Below are positions 47,531 through 56,264 of a stretch of 64,000 bases of DNA, in pieces. Position 1 is the stretch's first letter, and every line of letters starts with the position of its first letter. The DNA is taken from NCBI GenBank assembly GCA_964503965.1, contig CAZDCK010000015.1:6176-70175 (forward strand), given 5' to 3'. The DNA comes from Eutrophocola sp964503965 (lineage in GTDB: Bacteria > Pseudomonadota > Gammaproteobacteria > Pseudomonadales > Pseudohongiellaceae). Under the pieces are notes generated by a model. The model was not told where the DNA came from. It did no database searches and saw nothing but the letters and a program-made list of their open reading frames with translations. The position numbers and the translations under genes are program-made.

Positions 47531-48904
47531 ATGAAAGACTGGCAATACAATCCAGAGACCCTGTCCCGATTACTCAGAATGGCACTACCCATGGTGGTGT
47601 CACAGGGAGCTTTTGCGGTCATGATTTTTACGGACCGCTGGTTTCTTGCACAACTAAGTCCCACGCATATGGCCGCAGCCCTGGGTGGTGGCGTGACTTT
47701 CTATCTCTCAATTTCCCTTTTCCAGGGAATTATTGCCTATGCCAATGCCCTGGTCGCCCAGTATTTCGGTGCCGGAGAATTTCATAAATGCACCAAGGTG
47801 ATTACCCAGGGCATATTAATAGCCATTTTCCTGATACCAGCTCTTGTCATTCTGACCCTGATTCTGCGAAACCTGTTTGGCTGGATGGGACACACGGCCC
47901 AACAGGAAGCACTGGAAAAAAGCTATTACACCATCATGATGGCCGGGGGCGTACTTACCCTGGTGAAGGTGGCGCTTGCATCTTTTTATTCCGGCATTGG
48001 CCGGACACGTATTGTCATGACCTGCGATGTCCTGGGCATCCTCGTCAATATTCCCCTGACCTGGGCCCTTGTCTTTGGACATTTTGGTCTGCCTGCCATG
48101 GGGATTGCCGGGGCCGCACTGGGGACTATCCTCAGTACGGCTTTTTCAATTGCGATTTATTTGCTGTTTTATCTCAAACCGGAATATACCCGGCAGTTTG
48201 CAACAACGGCCTCTCTTGGATTTGATCAGGGAATCATGCGTCGCTATATACGGCTGGGACTTCCTTCCGGAACAGAAGTCTTTCTCAATATCGCCGCGTT
48301 TAGCGGTTTCCTGCTGATGTTCCAGGGATATGGTATTGCTGCAGCTGCATCAGCCACGATCGTGTTCAACTGGGATATTCTGTCGTTTGTCCCGCTCCTT
48401 GGCCTTAATATCGCTGTCATGAGTATGATTGGTCGATTCGTAGGCGCGGATGATATGGACAAGGCAAATGAGGTCATTACGGCAGGTTATATTCTCGGCC
48501 TGGGTTATTCCCTGCTCCTCGCCACCTGTTTCCTGGTATTTCGCAATCAGCTGGTGGAGGTGTTTATTTTCTTCGACGAAGAGGCGGAGGAAATACGCAG
48601 CCTGTCCCGATTCATGATGATCGGACTTGGAATCTATGCCTTTTGCGAAGGTGTTCTTCAAGTTGCCGCAGGCGTGTTGCGTGGTGCCGGTGATACTCGA
48701 TGGGTCATGGTGGCTTCGGTTACCCTGCACTGGATCATGCTGGTAGCCCAGTTTTTCGTGATTCGCGTGCTTGATTATGGGCCCAGGGTGTCCTGGATGG
48801 GATTTGTGTTGATGATTCTGGCAATCTGCCTGGTCTTCCTGGGCAGGCTGTGGGGAAATCGATGGCGGGACCCGGATCGACTCACCGCGGTTATGGCTGA
48901 ATGA
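47531..48904 (+). CDS. MATE-family efflux transporter
   Basis: A 457-residue inner-membrane protein with about 12 segments and the two-fold MatE architecture. MVVSQGAFAVMIFTDRWFL at the first helix is typical, and GLPSGTEVFLNIAAFSGFLL opens the second half. It is closest in feel to the NorM/MdtK group that exports cationic compounds with Na+ or H+. ATG 47531 lacks a clear Shine-Dalgarno sequence. A 212-base gap upstream shows no other feature. The gene converges on pdsS. Confidence 0.9.
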   Translation: MKDWQYNPETLSRLLRMALPMVVSQGAFAVMIFTDRWFLAQLSPTHMAAALGGGVTFYLSISLFQGIIAYANALVAQYFGAGEFHKCTKVITQGILIAIFLIPALVILTLILRNLFGWMGHTAQQEALEKSYYTIMMAGGVLTLVKVALASFYSGIGRTRIVMTCDVLGILVNIPLTWALVFGHFGLPAMGIAGAALGTILSTAFSIAIYLLFYLKPEYTRQFATTASLGFDQGIMRRYIRLGLPSGTEVFLNIAAFSGFLLMFQGYGIAAAASATIVFNWDILSFVPLLGLNIAVMSMIGRFVGADDMDKANEVITAGYILGLGYSLLLATCFLVFRNQLVEVFIFFDEEAEEIRSLSRFMMIGLGIYAFCEGVLQVAAGVLRGAGDTRWVMVASVTLHWIMLVAQFFVIRVLDYGPRVSWMGFVLMILAICLVFLGRLWGNRWRDPDRLTAVMAE

Positions 48905-51130
48905 TTAACGAGCGGAATGAGAGACTATCGGCATTCTCAGGACAACAATAACACCCTCCTCTTCCAGCAGGTTATCAGCATAAATATATCCCTGGTGAAA
49001 CTCTGCAATCATCCTGGCAATATGCAGCCCCATCCCCAGATGTGGTTGTTTCTTTTTACTTTCAGGCCTGACACTGACCATGGAGTCAAAAATCCGGTCT
49101 TTCATGTCATGATCCAGGTAGGGTCCTGAGTTGGCTATACTGACTACCGCTTCCCCATTATCCTCATAACAGGCAACACGAATTGGTTTTTCCGCTTCGG
49201 AGAATTCCACGGCATTGGCAATCACCTTGTCCATCAACTGCGCTATATAGTCTGCGTTACCCAGAATCCTCACCGGTGTGATGGCAATTTTGCTTTCAAA
49301 GCGGACCATGGGATAAATCTGCTGGTACTCCTGTACACAGGCATCAATGACCCGGCAAAGATCAGTGACTTCCTTGTCAGATGATTGCAGAATCTGTTCG
49401 AGTCTGGCTGCCTCACTCATGTTGGTGAGAATCAGGTTCAAACGTGTAATACCTTCCTCTGCTCGCTGAATATATATCTGCGCATCCTCCGAGTCTGTCA
49501 CCATGGCCAGGTTTTCAAGCGATGAACGCACAACTGTCACTGGTGTTCGTAATTCATGAGAAAGCCGTGAAGACATATTTTCCAGATAGTTGGTGTACTG
49601 GCTAAGGCGATCAACAATGCCGGCAAATGAACGTGACAGTTCACCCAGTTCATCAGCGCTTCGAGAAGGCTCAATAGTATTAGTGATACGACCAGCATCA
49701 TCAATTATTTTTTCCGCCTGCCCGGCCAGGCCCCGGATACGATTGGACAAGGCCGAAGCAAAGAAAAACAAGGCCGCCAGGGTAAGCAAAAGCACCGTCA
49801 GCATGGTATTGAATAACGTTTCCATGGCCTGGTTACGAAATGTGCGTATGCCGTTCATATTTTGATCCACAACCACGGCCCCATGGACCTGTCCATCTGC
49901 CAGAATCGGATAGACAGCTTCCAGGATGCGCGTCTCGCCAGCATCTCCCTGATTACCCAGGGTCCGATAACGAGTAAAGGCCTGTCCCGTCAAGGCTGTG
50001 ACCAGATGATCACCACCCACAATGCCGTTGGTGTACAACTCATCCACAAATTCCGTCGTTGGTCTGGTCAGTACCTGGTAATACAGTGGATGAAGGAGAT
50101 TTTCTTCAAGCCATCCCAGTACACCTGAAGCAGGTGACGGCGTACTTTCAAGCACCAACCCGGAAGCTGTCTGTATATCCCCGACACTCAACAACACACG
50201 TTGACTCCGGTCCACCACCTGGACCCTGGAATTGGTATGACCCATGCCTTCTACAATGCGATCGATCTCAGGTGTAGGACGACGCAGTGAACCAAGTTCT
50301 ATCGGGGTATTCATACCAGAGGTGGAGACAATGGCAGCCACCATTCTGGAGTCCGGATTATCCACGTCATACACGGCAAAGCCCATTTTGTTGCCCGCCA
50401 TTTCCAGGGGTAGCTGCAATTCCACTTCGTATCCTTCAGGAATGCGGCGCCACCGGCCTTCTATTCGGGGATCATGCATCAGGGATGAAAAGTCGGATAC
50501 ATCCTCCCCGATCCGGTATGGATAAATCAGCTGATCCTCATAAGGGGCAATCACATAACGCTCAAATACGCCGTCCCTGTTAACAAGGGAAAGTCTCAAA
50601 GAGTCACTGCGATCCACCCTCAGGCCATCCTGGCTACGCAGGACAACATGCTCATCAAGGACCCTGAAATAGATAAACAGGGAATGATTATGTTCACCCA
50701 GCATCAATCGGTAACTCAGCGGGTCTCCCATATTTTCTGCGTCACGAAAACTGGACAGCTGATTTTGCGGGTTGGGTATCAGGCTTGATTCCCGATAATG
50801 CTGTTCATATTGGCGATAGTCCTGCCAGTCCAGAAGACTACCATCTTCAATACTCAGGGGCTGAAAAACCGGATAGACATAAAGATCCTGGCCGGATTCC
50901 TGTACTCCTGCACGGCTGTAGCTACTGTTATTGAACAGCTCCGGTCGTTCACTCAATGCCGTAGCAAGGGCTCGAGCTGTGCCCAGTACAGTCTGTTCCT
51001 GCCCGCGGGAGAGGTATTGCTCCATCTCCAGAATATACTGGTAACCAAGCCAGGGCAGCACCAGCAGAAAGCCTGACAGGAGCAGTAGCTTGGCACGTAT
51101 ACTCAGCAGCAATTTCAAAAAAGCGGGCAT
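48905..51130 (-). CDS. pdsS: Sensor histidine kinase, proteobacterial dedicated sortase system type
   Basis: A 741-residue membrane kinase. It has a first membrane segment (about 10-30), then a large periplasmic sensor (about 31-430) that contains a CBM9-like stretch (DSLRLSLVNRDGVF ... GYEVELQLPLEMAG). A second membrane helix (about 432-455), HAMP, and HisKA follow, with the phospho-His near residue 523 in RLSHELRTPVTVV, then an HATPase domain with HLGMGLHIARMIAEFHQGY. The N-terminus (KLLLLSGFLLVLPWLGYQYI, LSRGQEQTVLGTARALATAL) is the form I associate with kinases of dedicated sortase loci. It is transcribed with pdsR. Confidence 0.8.
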   Translation of the reverse strand: MPAFLKLLLSIRAKLLLLSGFLLVLPWLGYQYILEMEQYLSRGQEQTVLGTARALATALSERPELFNNSSYSRAGVQESGQDLYVYPVFQPLSIEDGSLLDWQDYRQYEQHYRESSLIPNPQNQLSSFRDAENMGDPLSYRLMLGEHNHSLFIYFRVLDEHVVLRSQDGLRVDRSDSLRLSLVNRDGVFERYVIAPYEDQLIYPYRIGEDVSDFSSLMHDPRIEGRWRRIPEGYEVELQLPLEMAGNKMGFAVYDVDNPDSRMVAAIVSTSGMNTPIELGSLRRPTPEIDRIVEGMGHTNSRVQVVDRSQRVLLSVGDIQTASGLVLESTPSPASGVLGWLEENLLHPLYYQVLTRPTTEFVDELYTNGIVGGDHLVTALTGQAFTRYRTLGNQGDAGETRILEAVYPILADGQVHGAVVVDQNMNGIRTFRNQAMETLFNTMLTVLLLTLAALFFFASALSNRIRGLAGQAEKIIDDAGRITNTIEPSRSADELGELSRSFAGIVDRLSQYTNYLENMSSRLSHELRTPVTVVRSSLENLAMVTDSEDAQIYIQRAEEGITRLNLILTNMSEAARLEQILQSSDKEVTDLCRVIDACVQEYQQIYPMVRFESKIAITPVRILGNADYIAQLMDKVIANAVEFSEAEKPIRVACYEDNGEAVVSIANSGPYLDHDMKDRIFDSMVSVRPESKKKQPHLGMGLHIARMIAEFHQGYIYADNLLEEEGVIVVLRMPIVSHSAR

Positions 51131-51166
51131 GATGACTCAGGGGTAATATTTAGACGAGATGGGATC

Positions 51167-51856
51167 CTATTTGCTCCAACGGTAACCCATGCCATAGACC
51201 GTGTCGATACAGTCAAATTCGGGATCACTCTGTATAAACTTCTTTCGCATCCGTTTGACATGGGAAGTGATAGTACTGTTATCCACAAATATTTTAGACT
51301 CCTGCATCAACGCATCCCTGCTCTTAACATGGCCAGGAAACTTGACCAGGGCATGGAGCATCCAGAACTCAGTTACAGTCAAGGGTATGGTGTCTTCCTG
51401 CCAGGTCACTGTCAGTCGACTCAGGTCCATTTTCAGATCTCCACGTTCTAGCAGGTTTTCCGGCGTTGTTGGCTGATTGATAGCATCCTGCCGCCGGAAC
51501 AGGGCAGCAATTCGGGCGGTCAGGTGCGGCAGGCTTATATCCTTGGTCAGGTAGTCATCAGCCCCCATTCTTAATCCGCTTACCGTATCAAAGTCATTGT
51601 CCCTTGCCGTCAGAAAGATAATTGGCAGTGTTCGGGACATCGAACGCAGGGACTGGCACAGAACGAAACCGCCATCAATTTCCTCTTCAAGGCCGATGTC
51701 AATAATAGCCAGGTCCGGCAAGCGGGTCGCAAAGGCATCCTGAGCCTTTCTACGATTGGGATATGTGGAGACGTCATAGCCCTGCTTGCGCAGAACATCC
51801 GCATAGTTTTCACGGATAGCCGCTTCATCTTCGACGATAGCAATGCGTTTACTCAT
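51167..51856 (-). CDS. pdsR: Response regulator, proteobacterial dedicated sortase system type
   Basis: A 229-residue OmpR/PhoB-like regulator. The receiver has EDEAAIREN, phospho-Asp in PDLAIIDIGLEEEIDGG, TARDND and GADDYLTKD. A winged-helix domain follows (VTEFWMLHALVKFPGHVKSR; TSHVKRMRKKF; YGMGYRW). The insertion EEEIDGGFVLCQSLRSM after the phospho-Asp is typical of the sortase-system regulators. It lies 36 bases before pdsS. Confidence 0.82.
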   Translation of the reverse strand: MSKRIAIVEDEAAIRENYADVLRKQGYDVSTYPNRRKAQDAFATRLPDLAIIDIGLEEEIDGGFVLCQSLRSMSRTLPIIFLTARDNDFDTVSGLRMGADDYLTKDISLPHLTARIAALFRRQDAINQPTTPENLLERGDLKMDLSRLTVTWQEDTIPLTVTEFWMLHALVKFPGHVKSRDALMQESKIFVDNSTITSHVKRMRKKFIQSDPEFDCIDTVYGMGYRWSK

Positions 51857-52165
51857 AATAATTCTTCAGTGACTTTGAAAGGACTCCGGCAGTTTTGTAT
51901 GTGCCAGAGCCCGATTAGACATTACTTTCCTTTCACATGCCGGGAGCAGAACCAGTTTGATTTAATGCCACCTTCCATTTGGAGTCAGAATACCCTAAAA
52001 AATTCCCAGTCTGCAGTGCCTGCCCCCTTATCGGGTGAAATGCCATTTTCCTGCCATAATTCATCAGCCCCACGCCTTTTTTCCTCCCTCGAATCGCTAG
52101 ATAAAACACCTTAAATAGACAACCAGATTATCCGTGACTACCCATATCTTCATGAGGAGAAACCA
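51857..52165. other. Divergent intergenic region between pdsR and pdsO
   Basis: A 309-base region without a convincing gene; the short open frames lack RBS and family features. It must carry the promoters of pdsR-pdsS and pdsO. I see no clear inverted repeat or terminator. GAGGAGA at about 52153-52159 is the pdsO RBS. Confidence 0.5.
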
Positions 52166-52957
52166 ATGTCGAAAACACACATTTTAACGAACATCACATA
52201 TGCACTGATCCTGGGTCTGGGAACAACTCCCCTCATTGCCGCAGAAAACCATGAATATGCCGTCAATGAAACAGATCGTTTACGTCATGAATCTACCGGG
52301 GTAATTGGCGGTGCAGTGATCGGGGGCGCACTGGGCGGTCCAGTCGGTGCCGTCATCTCAGCAGGCCTTGGTGCATGGGTCAGTGATCTCACCCTGTCAA
52401 AAAAGGAGAATGAACAACTGGAAAGCAGTCTGGAACGTGAACGCCGCCAGCTGACTGCCTTGCAGGCTGAGTACCGATCCCTACAGGCACGTTACCAGGT
52501 TGCAAACAGGGAGTCGCGCAGCATCAGGTCAAGGAAAACCAGTCTCAACACGACAGCAGGGATATCCAACAAAGCCAGAGATTGCTGCAATGATACAGAA
52601 ATACACCTGCACTTTATGACCGGTTCTGCCAGCGTGATGCCACTTTATGAAGACAGGCTCAAGGCCTTTGCGCACATGGTAAAAGAGTGGCCAAACGCTG
52701 TTATAGAAATTACCGGGTATGCAGATCGCCGGGGCAATCCAGACGCCAATCTGGCTTTATCACAGCAGCGAGTACAAGCCGTAAAAAAAAGGCTCCGCAC
52801 TCATGGAGCAACGAATATATCGATGCAGACCAGTGCATTTGGTGAAAGCCGTCCTTCAACCCCTGGCGACTCTCTTGAACATAATTTTTATGACCGGCGC
52901 GTGATACTCAAGGTACTTGATACCGGCAAACTAAACCTGACCAGCGCTGATGACTGA
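52166..52957 (+). CDS. pdsO: OmpA-family protein of the dedicated sortase system
   Basis: A 263-residue envelope protein. A signal peptide (cleavage near LIA-AENH) precedes a glycine-zipper segment (GGAVIGGALGGPVGAVISAG, about 50-70) and a coiled coil (about 85-125). A C-terminal OmpA peptidoglycan-binding domain has LHFMTGSASVMPLYEDRLKA and ITGYADRRGNPDANLALSQQ. This layout matches the OmpA-like protein (PdsO) found in dedicated sortase loci. It is divergent from pdsRS. The sortase and its target, expected downstream, are absent; a GST follows instead. Confidence 0.78.
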   Translation: MSKTHILTNITYALILGLGTTPLIAAENHEYAVNETDRLRHESTGVIGGAVIGGALGGPVGAVISAGLGAWVSDLTLSKKENEQLESSLERERRQLTALQAEYRSLQARYQVANRESRSIRSRKTSLNTTAGISNKARDCCNDTEIHLHFMTGSASVMPLYEDRLKAFAHMVKEWPNAVIEITGYADRRGNPDANLALSQQRVQAVKKRLRTHGATNISMQTSAFGESRPSTPGDSLEHNFYDRRVILKVLDTGKLNLTSADD

Positions 52958-52993
52958 CACCTGAAACAAACTTTTTATAACAGGAATGCTGCC

Positions 52994-53647
52994 ATGACTG
53001 ATTTACAACTCATTACAGGAAACAAGAATTTTTCACCGAGCTCACTACGGCCCTGGTTATTGCTGCAGGAGTTTGAAGTGCCATTCATGGAAATTGCCAT
53101 TGACCTTTTCAAACCCGACTCGGCAGAGAAACTGGGTATATACTCGCCCTCCCTCAAAGTCCCGGTCCTGATTCATGACGATATCAAGGTCTGGGACTCA
53201 CTGCCGATTTGTGAGTACCTGTCCGAGACATTTCTTGAAAATCGTGCGTGGCCCACCCACATGAAAAAACGGGCTGCTGCCCGCTCTGTTGTGGCCGAAA
53301 TACATAGTGATTTCCAGCATTTTAAGCGGGAATGGCCGATGAATTGCCAGCTAAATGTGAAAATGAAACCCGATGACCTGCTGGAAAGGGAAATTGCCAG
53401 ACTGGATGCGATCATGTACTGCTGCAGACGAAAGTTTGGTGATGGAGGAGATTACCTCTTTGGCAGCTTCTCTATCGCTGACTGCTTCCTCGCACCGGTA
53501 GCTATCGCGTTACGCGCCTATGGTGCCGAGTTGAGCTGGAAAACCAATTTGTATATGGACAGGCTCCTGTCTAATCCCCATCTGGAATGGTGGCTGGATC
53601 AGGCCAGAAGCGAGTTGGAGGAAGTGCCATTTGATAAAACCGGTTGA
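52994..53647 (+). CDS. Glutathione S-transferase family protein
   Basis: A 217-residue protein with a thioredoxin-like N-terminal domain (residues 1-80; NKNFSPSSLRPWLLLQ, SLKVPVLIHDDIKVWDSLPICEYL) and an all-helical C-terminal domain (FGSFSIADCFLAPVAI). SPSSLRPW has Ser in the catalytic position, as in several bacterial GSTs. The substrate is unknown. RBS AGGAA lies before ATG 52994. A terminator at 53746-53772 ends this unit. Confidence 0.87.
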   Translation: MTDLQLITGNKNFSPSSLRPWLLLQEFEVPFMEIAIDLFKPDSAEKLGIYSPSLKVPVLIHDDIKVWDSLPICEYLSETFLENRAWPTHMKKRAAARSVVAEIHSDFQHFKREWPMNCQLNVKMKPDDLLEREIARLDAIMYCCRRKFGDGGDYLFGSFSIADCFLAPVAIALRAYGAELSWKTNLYMDRLLSNPHLEWWLDQARSELEEVPFDKTG

Positions 53648-53745
53648 TCAGGTAACAGAACTCTGTCGGGTGGGTGGGCTGGAAGGAACAGGGTTTGTAG
53701 AGGGCAAACAAAACGCCTGAATGGTCTTGAGCAGCGACGCTATTG

Positions 53746-53772
53746 ACCGGGATTTAAAATCCCGGTTTTTTT
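53746..53772 (+). terminator. Rho-independent terminator after the GST gene
   Basis: A stem accgggatt/aatcccggt followed by a run of seven T on the plus strand. It lies about 100 bases after the GST stop and just before the converging SRAP gene. Confidence 0.88.
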
Positions 53773-53787
53773 GTGCCCGTTCTCCCA

Positions 53788-54471
53788 TTAATCCTGATTG
53801 GCAGGAATAGTAAAAGAGTCCCCTATAGCATTCCAGAGACTTGGTTTTTCAATGGGCGTCAGCACCTGGGGAGTACGTACTGCGGGCTGTAATACCTCAT
53901 CAAAAGCTTGTACGTGATGAAAGGAAGGAGCCAGCCACTGGTTTATCAGGGTGTCATTTTCCAGTGGAAGCATCAACGGCATGGACTTCGGGTGAATGGC
54001 TTCCCATTCAGGCACAGGTGGCAAGGTTATAATAGACGCACTATGGATTATCTCTCCTGTCTCCTTGTGAATGGTTTCCCTGTGCAAACCACCAAAAGCG
54101 ATACCCTGCCCCTCAAGCTCAATCTTGTGGTAGGTTTTCCTGTCGCCTTTCCCTTCAATAAAAGCCGTTGCCGGAATAATACAGCGTGATTCACGGAACG
54201 GCTCATAGGCAATTGACCGCGGCATATTCAGCTTATCCGAGCGAGAGTTGAATGAGGCATATTTATAATTGGGTTTTCCAGTTACGGGATCAATCAGAAG
54301 CCACCAGATAGCTGGCGTGACGACATTACGGTCCTTGTCCCGGTGAATAATCGAAATACGGCTCCCGGGAGCCTTGTCCCGGGAAAAGAGAATATCGACC
54401 TCATCGACATCCAGTCTGCTAAGTAACTGCCTGGATCTGTTGTTTTTCTGTATCTGGAATCTGCCGCACAT
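53788..54471 (-). CDS. yedK: SRAP-domain protein (YedK/HMCES family)
   Basis: A 227-residue protein that forms a covalent DNA-protein crosslink at abasic sites in single-stranded DNA. The start is ATG 54471 so that Cys2 (MCGRFQ) becomes the N-terminal nucleophile, as the chemistry requires. Upstream codons in frame are not used. FNSRSDKL, CIIPATAFIEGK (Glu) and AIHPKSMPLML (His) are the other active-site segments. No phage or SOS genes are next to it. Confidence 0.92.
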   Translation of the reverse strand: MCGRFQIQKNNRSRQLLSRLDVDEVDILFSRDKAPGSRISIIHRDKDRNVVTPAIWWLLIDPVTGKPNYKYASFNSRSDKLNMPRSIAYEPFRESRCIIPATAFIEGKGDRKTYHKIELEGQGIAFGGLHRETIHKETGEIIHSASIITLPPVPEWEAIHPKSMPLMLPLENDTLINQWLAPSFHHVQAFDEVLQPAVRTPQVLTPIEKPSLWNAIGDSFTIPANQD

Positions 54472-54699
54472 GGGACCAGTGTAATGGGTAAAACAGTCTC
54501 CCAACAACTGACATCGCCAGGCTCTTGATTTTCAGGGCCTGTGGAATAATTGTGCAAACAGTAGTCAATACCAGTGGGGGCTTTTATACTCACGGACGTC
54601 ACTGAAAAGAATAAGATGCTTTAATGAGTGACATTACTTTGCAATTTACTATGGGGGTTACAACCGGGCATGACCAATCCACTAAATAAAAGGACAACA

Positions 54700-55437
54700 G
54701 TGAAGTCCTGCAGCCGCCTTGTTGCGGCTATTTCACTGAGTCTGTTCGGCACCACTGCACTTTCAGCATCAGAAGAAATTCCTGACCTTGATGGGCTCTG
54801 GTCTTTTGGGCAATGTCCTGGAGGAGGCTTTCTCAGATGCATGGTGCTCGATGAAAATGACCCTAAACTGACCGACCGTGCTCTCGCCTATCAGGCCGCT
54901 ATAGATGAGATGGCCCAGCCAAAATATGACTGTGCCCCCATGCCAATACCTCATATGTGGACTGACCCCTACAACTACAGGATTGAGCAACTCGATGATC
55001 GCGTCAGGATTTACTACGGCAAGGATGATGTCGTTCGTACAGTCTGGCTGGAAGGACATGGACACCCGGAGCCTGCAATGAACGAATTTTTTTATTTCGG
55101 GCATGCCACGGGTAAATATGAAAACGGTGCCCTCATCATAACCACCAATCGCTTTACCTTTGATCCGCAGGGATTAAATGCCGATTTCAGGATTCCCTCT
55201 TCCACACAGAAACAGGTAACCGAACGCTTCTCCAGGAATGGAGACAAGCTGGTGCTCGAAGCCAGCACGATAGATACGTTCTTTCTGAAAGAGCCCTGGG
55301 AATTCCAGGTAACTTCTGCTCCGGCCGAAGATATGGGTGATGCCTGGACCTGCGAACTGAAAGGCGCGCGTCGTAGCCTGATGTTTGAAGTATCGAAATA
55401 CCCCGATGATCCGGAACCGGTCCGGATTGATTACTGA
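54700..55437 (+). CDS. Secreted protein of unknown function, paired with DUF6152
   Basis: A 245-residue protein. I choose GTG 54700 as start: AAGGA lies five bases upstream, and the protein then begins with a clean signal peptide (MKSCSRLVAAISLSLFGTTA, cut near LSA-SEEI). Longer in-frame starts would put 24 odd residues before it. The mature part has DLDGLWSFGQCPGG, CAPMPIPHMWTDPYNYRIEQ and RFTFDPQGL, a pattern common in proteins encoded next to DUF6152. No enzyme motif is recognised. It is 18 bases before the DUF6152 gene. Confidence 0.78.
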   Translation: MKSCSRLVAAISLSLFGTTALSASEEIPDLDGLWSFGQCPGGGFLRCMVLDENDPKLTDRALAYQAAIDEMAQPKYDCAPMPIPHMWTDPYNYRIEQLDDRVRIYYGKDDVVRTVWLEGHGHPEPAMNEFFYFGHATGKYENGALIITTNRFTFDPQGLNADFRIPSSTQKQVTERFSRNGDKLVLEASTIDTFFLKEPWEFQVTSAPAEDMGDAWTCELKGARRSLMFEVSKYPDDPEPVRIDY

Positions 55438-55455
55438 TTGACAGGAGCCAAGTCA

Positions 55456-55866
55456 ATGAACGCTTTCCAAAAAATCCTCTTATCCCTTACGGGCGTTTTA
55501 ATACTGGCCTCCCAGGCCTTTGCCCACCATAGTACTCGCGGTATCTACCATGAGGACCAGGATCTGGAATTGACCGGCATGGTCAAGGAGTGGGCCTTTA
55601 TCAACCCCCACCCCTATCTCACTATTTCGGCACCAGATCAGGACGGCGTCATGAGAGACTGGGATATCAGCTATGGCGGGGCTGCTGTTGTTCATTTAAA
55701 ACGGCAGGGTTACACCAAAGACACTTTCAAGGCCGGAGAGACTATTACTGTGAAGGGACATCCTGCCAAAAAAGCCGGTGTGTATGGTCTCCTGATGGAA
55801 GGTGGAGGGAGAATTCCTACTCGGGAAGATGGCACACCTGTTGTTGAAGGTGGATCGATGTTTTGA
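55456..55866 (+). CDS. DUF6152 family periplasmic protein
   Basis: A 136-residue protein. The signal peptide ends near AFA-HHS, which leaves an exposed His-His at the mature N-terminus. This is followed by a small OB-like domain (LTGMVKEWAFINPHPYLTIS, KAGETITVKGHPAK, GGGRIPTREDG). RBS AGGAG lies before ATG 55456. The mature HH start could bind copper, but this is only inference. It forms an operon with the gene before it and ends at the terminator 55887-55916. Confidence 0.82.
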   Translation: MNAFQKILLSLTGVLILASQAFAHHSTRGIYHEDQDLELTGMVKEWAFINPHPYLTISAPDQDGVMRDWDISYGGAAVVHLKRQGYTKDTFKAGETITVKGHPAKKAGVYGLLMEGGGRIPTREDGTPVVEGGSMF

Positions 55867-55886
55867 TGTGAGCAATATCTACCCAT

Positions 55887-55916
55887 AAAAAAGCCCGGTC
55901 ATGACCGGGCTTTTTT
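55887..55916. terminator. Bidirectional Rho-independent terminator
   Basis: Inverted repeat aaaaaagcccggtca/tgaccgggctttttt. It ends the DUF6152 operon on the plus strand and the tRNA-Ser transcript on the minus strand. Confidence 0.9.
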
Positions 55917-55928
55917 ATGGCGGTTATA

Positions 55929-56016
55929 TGGCGGTGAGGGAGGGATTCGAACCCTCGATACGTTGCCGTATACACACTTTCCAGGCGTGCTCCTTCGACC
56001 ACTCGGACACCTCACC
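55929..56016 (-). tRNA. tRNA-Ser(GGA)
   Basis: An 88-base tRNA read on the minus strand. It has acceptor GGTGAGG/CCTCACC, a long variable arm (GTATACGGCAACGTATC), anticodon GGA in CTGGAAA, TTCGAATC in the T loop, and an encoded CCA. It closely resembles the E. coli serW/serX tRNA. Confidence 0.97.
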
Positions 56017-56191
56017 TATAACTTTCATGCCTGACCATGCGCTTAATGGCCAGTTTAGCAGCACGCGGGCATGCCCCTTTTTGATACTTAATTACCAGCA
56101 GGCTTATTGCAGTAAACGCCTTCCTGAATGCCTCTGGTTTGTTTCCAGCGAGATATCATCCGGACACCTCACCTATAATTTTCACACCTGA
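56004..56191. repeat. Direct repeat of the tRNA-Ser 5' end and its flank
   Basis: Positions 56004-56034 and 56161-56191 match at 28 of 31 bases (cggacacctcacctataa then tttca, then cctga). The first copy covers the first 13 bases of tRNA-Ser plus its upstream flank. The second lies 157 bases away with no tRNA body. The two may be the ends of a lost integration or a decayed second tRNA gene. Confidence 0.75.
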
Positions 56192-56264
56192 AATAAATAT
56201 ACTTGCAAGGTTGCGAAAGAGGCGGCACTTTATCGAAACACCGCTCCAATTACAAGAGCAAGTC

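Noticed and set aside
51869..52114. 81-codon frame between pdsR and pdsO as a sortase or target remnant
   Set aside because: It has no sortase TLxTC-like motif, no LPxTG-like signal, no signal peptide and no RBS. I see no trace of the missing genes.
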